64,000 nt of DNA from Conexibacter sp. CPCC 206217 (lineage in GTDB: Bacteria; Actinomycetota; Thermoleophilia; Solirubrobacterales; Solirubrobacteraceae). The DNA lies in contig NZ_JAUTDO010000002.1 in the NCBI RefSeq assembly GCF_030646165.1, forward strand, positions 434,001 through 498,000, in the 5' to 3' direction. Below the pieces are notes generated by a model. That model was not told where the DNA came from. It saw only the letters and a program-made list of their open reading frames with translations, and did no database searches. Shown piece after piece: positions 27,943-36,514 of the stretch. The stretch's first letter is position 1; every line of letters starts with the position of its first letter. Position numbers and translations under genes: made by a program.

Positions 27943-28604
27943 CCGCCGACCTCGACAACACGGTCGACGAAGACCCCGGGCGTGACGACGACCTCGGGAT
28001 CGATCGGCTCGCCAGCCATCTCGCGGACCTGGACGATCGTGGTGCTCGCGGCCGCCGCCATGATCGGCCCGAAGTTGCGCCCCGCCTTCGAGTAGACGAG
28101 GTTCCCGTACGCGTCGGCGCGCGCCGCGCTGATCAGCGCGAAGTCCGCCCGCAGCGAGGACTCCAGCACGCACGGCCCGCCGTCGAACATCCGCTCCTCC
28201 TTGCCCTCCGCCAGCGTCGTGCCCGCACCGGTCGGGGTGAAGAACGCGGGCACGCCGGAGCCGCCCGCGCGGATCCGCTCGCTGAGCGTGCCCTGCGGCA
28301 CCAGCTCCAGCTCGATCTCGCCGGCGCGGTAGCGCTGCTCGAACGCGACGCTGCCGACCGAGCGCGGGAACGAGCAGATGATCCTGCGCACGCGGGCGCT
28401 GGCGATCAGCTCCTCCAGCGGGTCGTCGCCCGCGCCGGCGTTGTTGGAGATCACCGTCAGCTCACGGGCGCCCTGGTCCAGCAGCGCGTCGAGCAGCACT
28501 GCGGGCAGGCCCGCCAGGCCGAAGCCGCCGACCATCACGGTCGCGCCGTCGAAGACGTCGGCGACGGCGCTGTCGGCGTCAGTGCGCAGCACGGCGGGAC
28601 TCAT
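27939..28604 (-). CDS. 3-oxoacid CoA-transferase, alpha subunit
   Basis: The 221-residue protein is the A subunit of the CoA-transferase, with MVGGFGLAGLPAVLLDALLD, SNNAGAGDDPLEELI, FFTPTGAGT and ADAYGNLVYSKAGRNFGP, which form the CoA-binding site. It overlaps the ligase stop as ATGA and the beta-subunit start as ATGA, consistent with equal production of both subunits. The oxoacid used is not evident. Confidence 0.88.
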   Translation of the reverse strand: MSPAVLRTDADSAVADVFDGATVMVGGFGLAGLPAVLLDALLDQGARELTVISNNAGAGDDPLEELIASARVRRIICSFPRSVGSVAFEQRYRAGEIELELVPQGTLSERIRAGGSGVPAFFTPTGAGTTLAEGKEERMFDGGPCVLESSLRADFALISAARADAYGNLVYSKAGRNFGPIMAAAASTTIVQVREMAGEPIDPEVVVTPGVFVDRVVEVGG

Positions 28605-30238
28605 GCCCGCTCCAGGCTCAGGTCGCCGGCAGCGAGCATCCGCTCGGCGCTCTGGGTCAGCTCGATCCGCTGGACCTTGCCGCTGCCCGTCGTCGGGATC
28701 TCTCCGATCCCGACGACGACGTAGTCGCGCGGGACCTTGAAGTCCGCGAGCCGCTCGCGCGCGTGGCCGTCGAGCCCGGCGCGCGTCGGGCGCGCTCCGG
28801 CGCGCGGGACGACGAACGCGACCGGCACCTGGTCCAGGCGCGTGTGGGAAGCGCCGACGACGACGGCGAGCTGGACGTCCGGGTGGGTCATCAGCACATC
28901 CTCGACCTCGGCGATCGCGACGTTCTCGCCGCCGACCTTGAGCATCTCCTTCAGCCGCCCGGAGTAGGTCAGGAAGCCGTCGGCGTCGAACGAGCCGAGG
29001 TCGCCGGAGCGCAGCCAGCCGTCGGCGGTGAACATCGCGCGCGTCGCCTCGGGGTCGCGCCAGTAGCCCTCCATCGCGGCGCCGCGGATCTGGATCTCAC
29101 CGGTCGCGCCGGTGCTCAGCGCCCCCCCGCTCGACGGGTCGGCGATGCGGTACTCGATCCCCTCGTAGCCGCGGCCGACCGTGCGCAGCCGCTTGGCCAG
29201 CGGGTCCTTCGGGCTCGACAGCGTGAGGTTGCCGTAGGCCTCGCTCAGCCCCCACTTCGAGACGACGCCCTCGACGCCCATCTGCTCGTGGATGCGCCCC
29301 AGCAGCTCGACCGAGCCGGTGCTGTTGGCGACCCGCAGGCTCGCCACGCGCGCGGGCGAGAACGCCGGGTGCGTGAGCTCGGCGACGAACATCGCGTCGA
29401 TGCCGTGGTGGTAGGTGCAGCGCTCGCGCTCGATCAGGTCGAGCGCGGCGCCGGCCTCGAAGCGCTCCTGCGAGACGAGCGTCGCGCCGGTCACCAGCAT
29501 GCTCGTCACGCCCCAGACGAAGCCGCCGGCGTGGAAGAACGGCATCGGCGAGAACCAGCGGTCCTCGTGCGTGATGCCCAGGCGCGCGGTGTGCAGCAGC
29601 GCGTTGCGGATCAGCCCCTGCTGGGTGAGCATGCAGCCCTTCGGCCGCGAGGTCGACCCGGAGGTGAAGAGAATCATGCCGAGGTCTTCTGGCGCCGCGC
29701 CACCGCCGTCGCCGGCACCGCCGGCAGGCCCGGCGCCGGGCGCCGCCTCGCGCAGCCGCTCGCGGTCGAGCGCGACAGCGCGTCCCGCCCACCCGCGCTC
29801 GGCCAGCTGGGCGGGCAGGCCAGCGAGGTCGCGCCGCGCGACCTGCGTGGCGTGGAAGAGGTGGCTCGCCTCGCTCGCCATCAGCGCGTGCGCGAAGCCG
29901 TCGGCGCGGTCGCGGGCGTTGAGCGGCACGGCGACCGCGCCCGACGCCATCGTCGCGAGCACGGCCGCGAGCCACTCCGACGAGTTCGTGCCGAGCACGC
30001 CGACGCGGTCGCCCGCGACGACGCCGGCGCGCGCGAGCCGAACCTGCGCCTCCTCGACGCGCGCCGCGAGCTGCGCGAACGTCAGCCTCTCCTCGCCGAG
30101 CACGAGCGCGGTGCGGTCGCCGTGGCGCGTCGCCGCGTCGTGGACGAGGTCTCCGTAGGTCAGCTGCGGCGGCTGCGCGCCGGAGCCGAGCGGATTGGTC
30201 GCGGCCTGCGGGGGAACCGCCTCAGGCACCGCCGTCAC
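28601..30238 (-). CDS. Acyl-CoA ligase (AMP-forming)
   Basis: The 545-residue adenylating enzyme has a slightly unusual P-loop, TSGSTSRPKGC, the motif KWGLSEAYGN, the SGDLGSFDADGF adenylate-binding loop, GRLKEMLKVGGENV at the hinge, and the catalytic Lys in GSGKVQR. It activates a carboxylic acid with ATP and CoA. GTG at 30238 overlaps the DUF35 gene by 17 bases; a GTG nine bases further in is an alternative. Position beside the DUF35/thiolase-fold pair suggests it loads the acid whose side chain that pair later cleaves. Confidence 0.87.
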   Translation of the reverse strand: MTAVPEAVPPQAATNPLGSGAQPPQLTYGDLVHDAATRHGDRTALVLGEERLTFAQLAARVEEAQVRLARAGVVAGDRVGVLGTNSSEWLAAVLATMASGAVAVPLNARDRADGFAHALMASEASHLFHATQVARRDLAGLPAQLAERGWAGRAVALDRERLREAAPGAGPAGGAGDGGGAAPEDLGMILFTSGSTSRPKGCMLTQQGLIRNALLHTARLGITHEDRWFSPMPFFHAGGFVWGVTSMLVTGATLVSQERFEAGAALDLIERERCTYHHGIDAMFVAELTHPAFSPARVASLRVANSTGSVELLGRIHEQMGVEGVVSKWGLSEAYGNLTLSSPKDPLAKRLRTVGRGYEGIEYRIADPSSGGALSTGATGEIQIRGAAMEGYWRDPEATRAMFTADGWLRSGDLGSFDADGFLTYSGRLKEMLKVGGENVAIAEVEDVLMTHPDVQLAVVVGASHTRLDQVPVAFVVPRAGARPTRAGLDGHARERLADFKVPRDYVVVGIGEIPTTGSGKVQRIELTQSAERMLAAGDLSLERA

Positions 30239-30644
30239 CGTCCCCGTGACCGGCGCGGACGAACAGCGGCACCGTGCGGCCGTCCCAGCTCGTGCCGAAC
30301 TGGACGCGAACGGGATCGCCGATCGCGAGTCCGCCCGGCTCGACGCCGAGGATGTTGGTCATCATCCGCACGCCGCCCTCCGCGAGCTCGACGACGGCGA
30401 CGACATAGGGCGCCGGCATCTGCGAGCCCAGCGGCCGGTGGACCTCGGTGAACGAGTAGATCGTCGCCTCGCCGCTGACCTGCTGCCAGCCCCACTCCTC
30501 GGAGTGGCAGTGCGGGCAGAGCACCGTCGGGTAGAAGAACAGCCTGCCGCAGGCGTCGCAGCGCGGCACGATCAGCTCGCCGCGCTCGCAGGCGTCGAAG
30601 AACGGCGTGGAGATCTCGGCGAGGTTGCTGCGTGGAAAGGGCAT
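30222..30644 (-). CDS. DUF35 / OB-fold zinc-ribbon protein, partner of the thiolase-fold gene
   Basis: The 140-residue protein has an N-terminal helix, a rubredoxin-like zinc ribbon (CDACGRLFFYPTVLCPHC) and an OB-fold domain (IYSFTEVHRPLG; YVVAVVELAEGGVRMMTN). DUF35 proteins form complexes with thiolase-fold or aldolase partners encoded beside them, supplying a CoA-binding or hydratase-related surface. ATG at 30644 is chosen because it starts the domain exactly and lies four bases after the thiolase-fold stop. Confidence 0.85.
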   Translation of the reverse strand: MPFPRSNLAEISTPFFDACERGELIVPRCDACGRLFFYPTVLCPHCHSEEWGWQQVSGEATIYSFTEVHRPLGSQMPAPYVVAVVELAEGGVRMMTNILGVEPGGLAIGDPVRVQFGTSWDGRTVPLFVRAGHGDGDGGA

Positions 30645-30648
30645 GACG

Positions 30649-31830
30649 TCAGTCTCGCGAGAGCAGCAGGGAGCAGTGCGAGGTGAAGACGCCGGCCTGG
30701 CCGTGCACGAAGGCGACGTGCGGGTCGGCGACCTGGTGCGCCGCCGACTCGCCGCGCAGCTGGCGGACCGCCTCGACGATGTGCAGCAGCTGGCCGGGCG
30801 TGCCGGGATGCGAGCAGGACAAGTTGCCTCCATGCGGGTTGACGGGAAGCTGGCCGTCGGGACCGATGCCGCCGGACTCCAGCAGCGCGCTCAGCTCGCC
30901 GGGCTCGACGAAGCCGGTGCCGACGAGGTTGGCCAGCACGCAGATCGTCGTCGGGTCGCCGAGGAACGCGACGTCGACGTCGGAGCGCTGCATGCCGGCC
31001 ATCGCGAACGCCTCGTCGGCGCTTTGGCGGGCCATCCCGAGCAGGTAGTCGGTGTAGTCGGGCAGGTCGTGGATGAAGTAGTAGGAGAAGCAGCTCGCCG
31101 CGCCCTCGACCCAGACGGGCGGCTTGCCCGCCGCCTCCGCGTCCTCGGGGCGGGAGACGAGCACGGCGGCCGCGCCGTCGGAGATCGGCGCGCAGTCGAA
31201 CAGGTGCAGCGGCGAGGTCACCATCCGCGAGGCGAGCACGTCCTCGACCGTGATCGGGTCGCGGAACTGCGCGTCGGGGTTGCGCGCGCCGAACGCCCGC
31301 GCCGAGACCGCCGCCTGCGCGAGGTCGCGCTCGGTCCAGCCGTACTGCTCCATCATCCGCCGCGCGACGAGCGCGTAGAGCGAGATGATCAGCGGCCCGT
31401 ACGGCACCTCGAACTCGGGGTGGTGGTGCTCGATGTACTTCAGCAGCATCGCCTCGTGGTCGATCCCCGTCGCGATGTTGTCGCCGAAGACGACCAGCAC
31501 GTTGTCGCACTGGCCGGTCGCGATCAGCGACGTCGCCGTGCGCACCGCGCTGGCCGACGACGCGCCGCCCGTCTTCGTGACGTCCGTGAATCGCTTCTTC
31601 GGCATCCCGAGGTGCTCGGCGACGAGCGCCTGGTAGCGCATGTGGTCGTCGGCGCGCGAGCCGAAGACCAGCAGCCCGTCGACGTCGTGCATGCCCATTC
31701 CGGCGTCGGCGACGGCCGCCTTGGCGGCCTCCGCGTTGAGGTCCATCGCGGACTTGCCGGGGGTGCGTCCGAGCTTGGTCTGGGCGGCGCCGGTGATCGC
31801 GGCGCGGCGCTTGAGCGTGCGTTCGGTCAT
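30649..31830 (-). CDS. Thiolase-fold (SCP-x/Ltp2-like) protein lacking the nucleophilic Cys
   Basis: The 393-residue protein has the two-domain thiolase fold: RAAITGAAQTKLGRTPG at the start, KTGGASSASAVRTA where thiolases carry the acyl-accepting Cys, and NPHGGNLSCSHPGTPG near the end with the conserved His. No cysteine is at the nucleophile position, as in the Ltp2 steroid aldolases that work with a DUF35 partner, so a retro-aldol C-C cleavage is more likely than thiolysis. ATG at 31830. The DUF35 gene follows four bases later. Assignment as an aldolase is inference from motif and context. Confidence 0.8.
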   Translation of the reverse strand: MTERTLKRRAAITGAAQTKLGRTPGKSAMDLNAEAAKAAVADAGMGMHDVDGLLVFGSRADDHMRYQALVAEHLGMPKKRFTDVTKTGGASSASAVRTATSLIATGQCDNVLVVFGDNIATGIDHEAMLLKYIEHHHPEFEVPYGPLIISLYALVARRMMEQYGWTERDLAQAAVSARAFGARNPDAQFRDPITVEDVLASRMVTSPLHLFDCAPISDGAAAVLVSRPEDAEAAGKPPVWVEGAASCFSYYFIHDLPDYTDYLLGMARQSADEAFAMAGMQRSDVDVAFLGDPTTICVLANLVGTGFVEPGELSALLESGGIGPDGQLPVNPHGGNLSCSHPGTPGQLLHIVEAVRQLRGESAAHQVADPHVAFVHGQAGVFTSHCSLLLSRD

Positions 31831-31838
31831 GGGTCCTT

Positions 31839-32735
31839 CTAGTAGGGGCGGATCGCTTGGCGCGTGGGGACGAGCCCCTCGGGCCGGAGGAGCAGCAGCA
31901 GGAACAGCAGGCCGAAGACGACGGCCTCCTGGGTGCCGGGCCACGGCGTCAGGTTCGCGACGATCGCCTGCGCGAGGCCGAAGAAGATCGACGCCAGCGC
32001 CGCCCCGAGCATGCTGCCCATGCCGCCCGCGACGACCGCCGCGAACGGGACGAGCAGGTAGACCGCGCCCGACTCGACGCTGACGGAGCGCCCGGCGAGC
32101 ACGATCAGGACGGTCGCCACGCCGGTCAGCAGGCCGCTGACCACCCAGCTGAAGAGGATCACGCGGCCGGTCCGCACGCCGAGCGTCCGCGCCAGCTCCT
32201 CGTTGACCGCGACCGCGCGACAGAGCTTGCCGATGCCCGTGCGCTTGAGCGCCAGGCCCCAGCCGCACGCGAGCACGACCGCGACGCCGAAGAGGATCGC
32301 CGCCTGCTCGGTGACCTGCACGCCGTTGACGTTCCATACGTGGTCGATGCGCAGGAACGTGGCCGGCAGCGCCTTGATGTCGGAGTGCGTCGCCTCCGCC
32401 AGCAGCGCGGTGATGATGATCGCGACGCCGAGCGTCGCGGCGAACGCGCCGATCTCGTCCTCGCCGTGGCTGCGCCGCCGCTGCGGCCGCAGCACGACAG
32501 CGTCGAGCAGCACGTAGAGCACGACCGGCACGACGAGCGCGACGACGAGGAACAGCAGCGTGCCGCCGGCGTCGGCCGCCACGACCGCCAGCACGCCGCT
32601 GACGGAGAAGACGGCTCCGACGGTCACGTTGAGCACCCGCGAGGTCGCGAGCACCGTCGACAACGCCACGGACATCAGCAGGATCGGTCCCGCCAGTCCG
32701 AGGCCGATGATGATCTGGTTGATCCACTCGGTCAT
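31839..32735 (-). CDS. ABC transporter permease, LivH family (second importer)
   Basis: The 298-residue membrane protein shows LivH features: LATSRVLNVTVGAVFSVSGVLA, a KRTGIGKLCRAVAVNEELARTLGV cytoplasmic loop, and VAGGMGSMLGAALASIFFGLAQA, with the terminal LLLRPEGLVPTR. It starts 22 bases after the lipoprotein gene. With the ATPases and LivM at 33968-36337 it makes a full importer, but the gene order (M-G-F-SBP-H) differs from the first importer. Confidence 0.88.
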   Translation of the reverse strand: MTEWINQIIIGLGLAGPILLMSVALSTVLATSRVLNVTVGAVFSVSGVLAVVAADAGGTLLFLVVALVVPVVLYVLLDAVVLRPQRRRSHGEDEIGAFAATLGVAIIITALLAEATHSDIKALPATFLRIDHVWNVNGVQVTEQAAILFGVAVVLACGWGLALKRTGIGKLCRAVAVNEELARTLGVRTGRVILFSWVVSGLLTGVATVLIVLAGRSVSVESGAVYLLVPFAAVVAGGMGSMLGAALASIFFGLAQAIVANLTPWPGTQEAVVFGLLFLLLLLRPEGLVPTRQAIRPY

Positions 32736-32757
32736 CGCGTCAGAGCCTCGCTTCCCG

Positions 32758-33927
32758 TCAGCCCTGGCGTCTGACGAGCACGTCAGCGCCGTCGGGAGTC
32801 ATCCGCACCACGTAGCCGCCGAGGTCGGCGAAGCCGTCGGACGCGAAGCTGATCTCGTCCTGCATCGCGGCGGGGAACGTCTCCGACGCGAGCGCCTCGT
32901 TGACCTTCTCGTGGTCCGTCGACCCGGCTCTCTTGACGGCCTGCGCGTACGCGTGCACCGCATCCCACGCTTGCAGGGCGTAGACGTCCGGCGGCGGATC
33001 GGAGGGATACGCTCTCGCGTAGAGGTCGAGGAACTTTCTCGCGTCGGCGTTGGACGCCGCGGCGTTCCAGTAGGTGCCGACGTAGAGGCCGTCGAAGGCG
33101 TCGCCCGCGGCCTTGCGCGTCGAGGGCGCGTCGGCCGCCTGCTGCGCGAGGATCGCGCCTCTGAAGCCGCGGCTGCGCAGCGCCGGCAGCATCGCGCCGT
33201 CCTGCGGGCCGGTGCCGGCGATCGCGACGACGTCGGGATTCGCGGCGACCGCCTTGGCCACCTGCGTGTCGAAGTTCGTCGTCTCCAGCGACGCGCCCTC
33301 GTACACCGGGACCTTCACGCCGGCCGCCTCGAACGTCGATCTGAAAGCCTCGGCCGCCTCGGTCAGCGTCGGCTGCTGGACCCAGAGGATCGCGGCCGTT
33401 CTCGGCTTCACCGCGTCGAGCACGGCTCTGGCGCCGAGCTCGCTGACGCGTCTGGTCGGCGGGCCCATCGAGAAGACGTTGTCGGTGCGGTCGGGCAGCT
33501 GCGTGACCTGGAAGAAGATCGTCGGCACGCCGTCGGATCCGACGAGCGGCTGGACGGCGTTGCCGGCCTCGGTCAAGTTGAAGCCGAGGATCGCGTCCGC
33601 GCCGTCGGACAGCGCGGACTGCGTCTGGCTGACGGCGCTGGCCGGCTTGGACTGCGAGTCCTTGAAGTCGCCGGTCAGCTCGACCCCGAGGTCGGAGCCG
33701 TTGACGTCCTCGATCGCGAGCTTGGCCGCGTTCTGCTGCTCGCCGCCGACGAACGCGAGCGCGCCGCTGACGTCGTTGATGACGGCGACCTTGGCCGACA
33801 GCGTGCCGTCGCCGCCCGCCGCCTGGGTCTCGGCGCCGGAGTCGTCCGACGAACCGCACGCCATCAGCGTCAGCGTGCATGCCGCCGTCACGGCAAGGCC
33901 GGTCACGGCCCTGGGGGTGAACCTCAT
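32758..33927 (-). CDS. ABC transporter substrate-binding lipoprotein (LivK type)
   Basis: The 389-residue protein starts MRFTPRAVTGLAVT and has the lipobox LTLMAC followed by a Ser/Asp/Glu tether. The body is a LivK-type ligand-binding fold (VAVINDVSGALAFVGGEQQN; DFKDSQSKPASAVSQTQ; VAIAGTGPQDGAML). ATG at 33927 has AGGAGGAG upstream, while the longer frame adds a basic tail that would spoil the signal. About half its Arg codons are AGA. It should capture the substrate of the 30-36 kb pathway. Confidence 0.9.
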   Translation of the reverse strand: MRFTPRAVTGLAVTAACTLTLMACGSSDDSGAETQAAGGDGTLSAKVAVINDVSGALAFVGGEQQNAAKLAIEDVNGSDLGVELTGDFKDSQSKPASAVSQTQSALSDGADAILGFNLTEAGNAVQPLVGSDGVPTIFFQVTQLPDRTDNVFSMGPPTRRVSELGARAVLDAVKPRTAAILWVQQPTLTEAAEAFRSTFEAAGVKVPVYEGASLETTNFDTQVAKAVAANPDVVAIAGTGPQDGAMLPALRSRGFRGAILAQQAADAPSTRKAAGDAFDGLYVGTYWNAAASNADARKFLDLYARAYPSDPPPDVYALQAWDAVHAYAQAVKRAGSTDHEKVNEALASETFPAAMQDEISFASDGFADLGGYVVRMTPDGADVLVRRQG

Positions 33928-33967
33928 GGTGCTCTCTCTCCTCCTGCTGCGTGAACTGTGCACAGAC

Positions 33968-34735
33968 CTACGACAACCCCTGTCCGAGGACCGCCGCCCG
34001 CACGGGCTCCACCCCGGCGAGGTCGGCGTTCGGGCCCCTCCAGCGGATCTCCCCGCGCACCATCAGGCACGCGTCGCCGCCGACCGCCGTCGCGCAGGCG
34101 AGGTTCTGCTCGCTGACGAGCACGGTCTGCCCGCCTTCCGCGAGCGCGCGCAGCGCGGCCGCGAGCGTCGCCGTCGCCTGCGGCGAGAGCCCGAGGCTGG
34201 GCTCGTCGACGATCAGCAGCCCGGGCTCCAGCACGAGCGCGCGGGCAACCGCCAGCATGCGGTTCTCGCCGCCGCTCAGCGTGCCCGCGTCCTGCGTGGC
34301 GCGACGCTCGAGGATCGGGAAGGCCGCGTAGACCTTCGCGAACGTGTCGCTGGCGATCGGCCGGCGGGTGGCGATCAGCGGGACGGCGAGGTTCTCCTCG
34401 ACCGTCATCCCGCCGAAGACCTGGGTCCCCTCGGGGACGTAGACGATCCCCGCCGCGATCCGCTTCGTCACGCTCTGGCGCCCGAGCGGCTCGCCGCGCC
34501 AGCGGACCTCGCCGCCGCTCACGCGCTCCAGCCCGGCGACCGCGCGCACGAGGCTCGTCTTGCCCGCGCCGTTGGGGCCGACGACGCAGAGCGCGCGCCC
34601 GGCCGGCACGTCGAGGCTGACGGAGCGGACCGCCTGCACGCGGCCGTAGGCGACGCAGACGTCGCGCAGCGCCAGGACGGTGCCCGCCCCGTCGGCGGCG
34701 GTCGCGTCGTGTCCGGTGGGAGCTGCCTGCGTCAT
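33968..34735 (-). CDS. ABC transporter ATP-binding protein, LivF family
   Basis: The 255-residue ATPase has Walker A GPNGAGKTS, VPEGTQVFGGMTV, signature LSGGENRMLAVARAL, Walker B LLIVDEPSLGL and LVSEQN. An extra N-terminal 20 residues precede the usual start, but the ATG at 34735 overlaps the LivG stop as ATGA, which supports it. It lies 40 bases before the lipoprotein gene. Confidence 0.88.
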   Translation of the reverse strand: MTQAAPTGHDATAADGAGTVLALRDVCVAYGRVQAVRSVSLDVPAGRALCVVGPNGAGKTSLVRAVAGLERVSGGEVRWRGEPLGRQSVTKRIAAGIVYVPEGTQVFGGMTVEENLAVPLIATRRPIASDTFAKVYAAFPILERRATQDAGTLSGGENRMLAVARALVLEPGLLIVDEPSLGLSPQATATLAAALRALAEGGQTVLVSEQNLACATAVGGDACLMVRGEIRWRGPNADLAGVEPVRAAVLGQGLS

Positions 34736-35460
34736 GCCGCCGCCTCCGTCGCCGCGACGCCGAGGTAGGCGGCCTGGACGCGCGCGTCGGCGGTGATCGC
34801 CTCCGGCGGTCCGTCCGCGGCCAGCTCGCCGTCGATCAGCACGAGCACGCGGCTGGCGAGCGAGTAGATCACCTGCATGTTGTGCTCGACGATCACGACG
34901 AGCGCGTCGGAGGCCAGGCGCGTGACCGCTTCGCCGAGCGCGTGCGCCTCGGCGCCCGTCAGCCCCGCCGCCGGCTCGTCGAGCAGCAGCACCCGCGAGT
35001 CGGAGGCGACCGCGGAGGCGACCTGCAGTCGGCGGCGCTCGGCCGCGGTGAGCTGGTCGGGCCAGGCGTCGAGGACGTGGCCGAGGTCGAGCGCCTCGGC
35101 GATCTCGGCGCTGCGGGCGCGCAGCTCGGCGCGGCGCCCGCCCGTCATCGCGACGCAGATGTTCTCCCACGCGAGCAGGTCCGGGATCAGTCGCGCGGCC
35201 TGGAACGCGCGCGAGACCCCGCGCCGCGCGACGCGGTGCGAGGAGCCCAGCGGCAGCGGGCGGCCGTCGAAGGCGACGCTGCCCGTCGTCGGCTGGACGA
35301 GCCCGCAGAGCACGCCCAGCAGCGTCGACTTGCCGGACCCGTTGGGCCCGATCAGCCCGATGATGCCCGGACCCTCCAGCCGCGCGGTCACCGCGCTGAG
35401 CGCTTGCACGCCGCCGTAGCGCTTGGAGATGGACTCGATCTCAAGCACGAGCGGCGGCAT
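34732..35460 (-). CDS. ABC transporter ATP-binding protein, LivG family, divergent signature
   Basis: The 242-residue ATPase has Walker A GPNGSGKST, GVSRAFQAARLIPDL, Walker B VLLLDEPAAGLTG and IVEHNMQVI. The signature region reads LTAAERRRLQVA instead of LSGGQ. ATG at 35460 has GGGAGGG upstream and overlaps LivM by 20 bases; an upstream start at 35517 would add mostly low-complexity residues. The first importer's LivG is also altered at this motif. Confidence 0.86.
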   Translation of the reverse strand: MPPLVLEIESISKRYGGVQALSAVTARLEGPGIIGLIGPNGSGKSTLLGVLCGLVQPTTGSVAFDGRPLPLGSSHRVARRGVSRAFQAARLIPDLLAWENICVAMTGGRRAELRARSAEIAEALDLGHVLDAWPDQLTAAERRRLQVASAVASDSRVLLLDEPAAGLTGAEAHALGEAVTRLASDALVVIVEHNMQVIYSLASRVLVLIDGELAADGPPEAITADARVQAAYLGVAATEAAA

Positions 35461-36337
35461 GCCCACCCTCCCGGTCGATCGAGTCGTCGCCGTTGCGGCG
35501 GGCGGTGAGCCGGCCACGCAGGCCGCGTCCGCGGAAGGTGTGCCGCAGCGGGCCGGAGAGGCCGGACGGGACGAGCACGATGACGGCGACCATGATCGCG
35601 CCGTTGACGGCCAGGCCCCAGTTGGCGTAGTCCGACATCAGCTGGTTGACGAGGCCGAGCAGGATCCCGGCCAGCAGCGGGCTCGCCCAATGGCCGGCGC
35701 TGGCGACGACCGCGACGGCGGCGATCTGGATCGCGAAGTTGAAGCCGAAGATCGTCGGCGTGAGGACGAAGAAGGCGTGCGCGTAGGCGGCGCCGACCGC
35801 GCCCGCCGTGGCGGCGCTGAGCGTGAGGCCGATTGCGCGGATGCGGGCGACGTCGATGCCCCGCGCGGCGGCGAGGATCGCGTCGCCGCCGACGGCGTCG
35901 ACCCGCCGCCCGGTCTGCGAGTGGTCGAGCCAGAACCATCCCGCCGCGCTGATCGCGATGATCAGCAGCAGCAGCCAGCGCGAGTCCCCGTTGGGGATGC
36001 CGATCAGTCCGTTGGACCCGCCCGTGATGCCCATGCTGGAGATCACGCCCTGGGTCACGACGAGCACCGCGAGCGTCGCGATCGCCGTATAGAGGCCGGT
36101 GATCCGGGCGAGCGGGATCGTCAGCAGCGCACCGATCACGGCGCACATCGCGATCGCCCCGAGCGTGGCCGCCGGGAAGCTCAGGCCCGACTTCATCATC
36201 AGCAGCGCGGAGCAGTAGCCGCCGATCGAGGCGAACGCGGCCGGAGCGACCGAGAAGAGCCCGGTCCGCAGCGGCAGGCACATCGCGTACGCCATCGAGA
36301 CCGTGATCAGCAAGGTTGTCGAGTCAGCGACTGTCAT
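35441..36337 (-). CDS. ABC transporter permease, LivM family
   Basis: The 298-residue membrane protein shows LivM features (LRTGLFSVAPAAFASIGGYCSALL; ARITGLYTAIATLAVLVVTQGV; GHWASPLLAGILLGLVNQL). It is shorter than typical LivM because the N-terminal extra spans are missing. It heads the minus-strand operon. Its ATG at 36337 has no obvious ribosome site, and a conserved-motif site lies only eight bases before it, so a leaderless or nearly leaderless transcript is possible. Confidence 0.86.
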   Translation of the reverse strand: MTVADSTTLLITVSMAYAMCLPLRTGLFSVAPAAFASIGGYCSALLMMKSGLSFPAATLGAIAMCAVIGALLTIPLARITGLYTAIATLAVLVVTQGVISSMGITGGSNGLIGIPNGDSRWLLLLIIAISAAGWFWLDHSQTGRRVDAVGGDAILAAARGIDVARIRAIGLTLSAATAGAVGAAYAHAFFVLTPTIFGFNFAIQIAAVAVVASAGHWASPLLAGILLGLVNQLMSDYANWGLAVNGAIMVAVIVLVPSGLSGPLRHTFRGRGLRGRLTARRNGDDSIDREGGHAAARA

Positions 36338-36344
36338 ATTTCAA

Positions 36345-36358
36345 TGGATACAGGATCC
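36345..36358. promoter_or_regulatory. Shared motif site (TGGATACAGGATCC) before livM
   Basis: On the minus strand this reads GGATCCTGTATCC, a variant of the quasi-palindrome TATCC-T-GGATA also found at 36477, 45073, 45133, 48846 and 48905. It stands out as AT-richer sequence in a GC-rich region and lies in the promoter region between the divergent livM operon and the SDR gene. Its position next to the livM start would let a bound protein block transcription or initiation. Confidence 0.5.
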
Positions 36359-36476
36359 GGAATGCGCGAGTCAAGGATCCCACGCTTGCCGATGGTCTTC
36401 TTGGCGCGATAATCATCGATTTTGCAGGGAGATTATTCCTTCAGGCGATCCGATCACCAAGACAAGAGCCAATGTC

Positions 36477-36490
36477 GTATCCTGGATCCA
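36477..36490. promoter_or_regulatory. Shared motif site (GTATCCTGGATCCA) before the SDR gene
   Basis: TATCC-T-GGATC is the most symmetrical example of the shared motif and lies 25 bases before the SDR ATG, 132 bases from the livM-side copy. The two together bracket the 177-base divergent promoter region. Confidence 0.5.
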
Positions 36491-36514
36491 ACGACCAGAG
36501 GAAGGGATGCGGCG

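Noticed and set aside
30649..31830. Ordinary acetyl-CoA acetyltransferase
   Set aside because: The acyl-accepting Cys is absent and a DUF35 partner follows, so thiolysis is unlikely.
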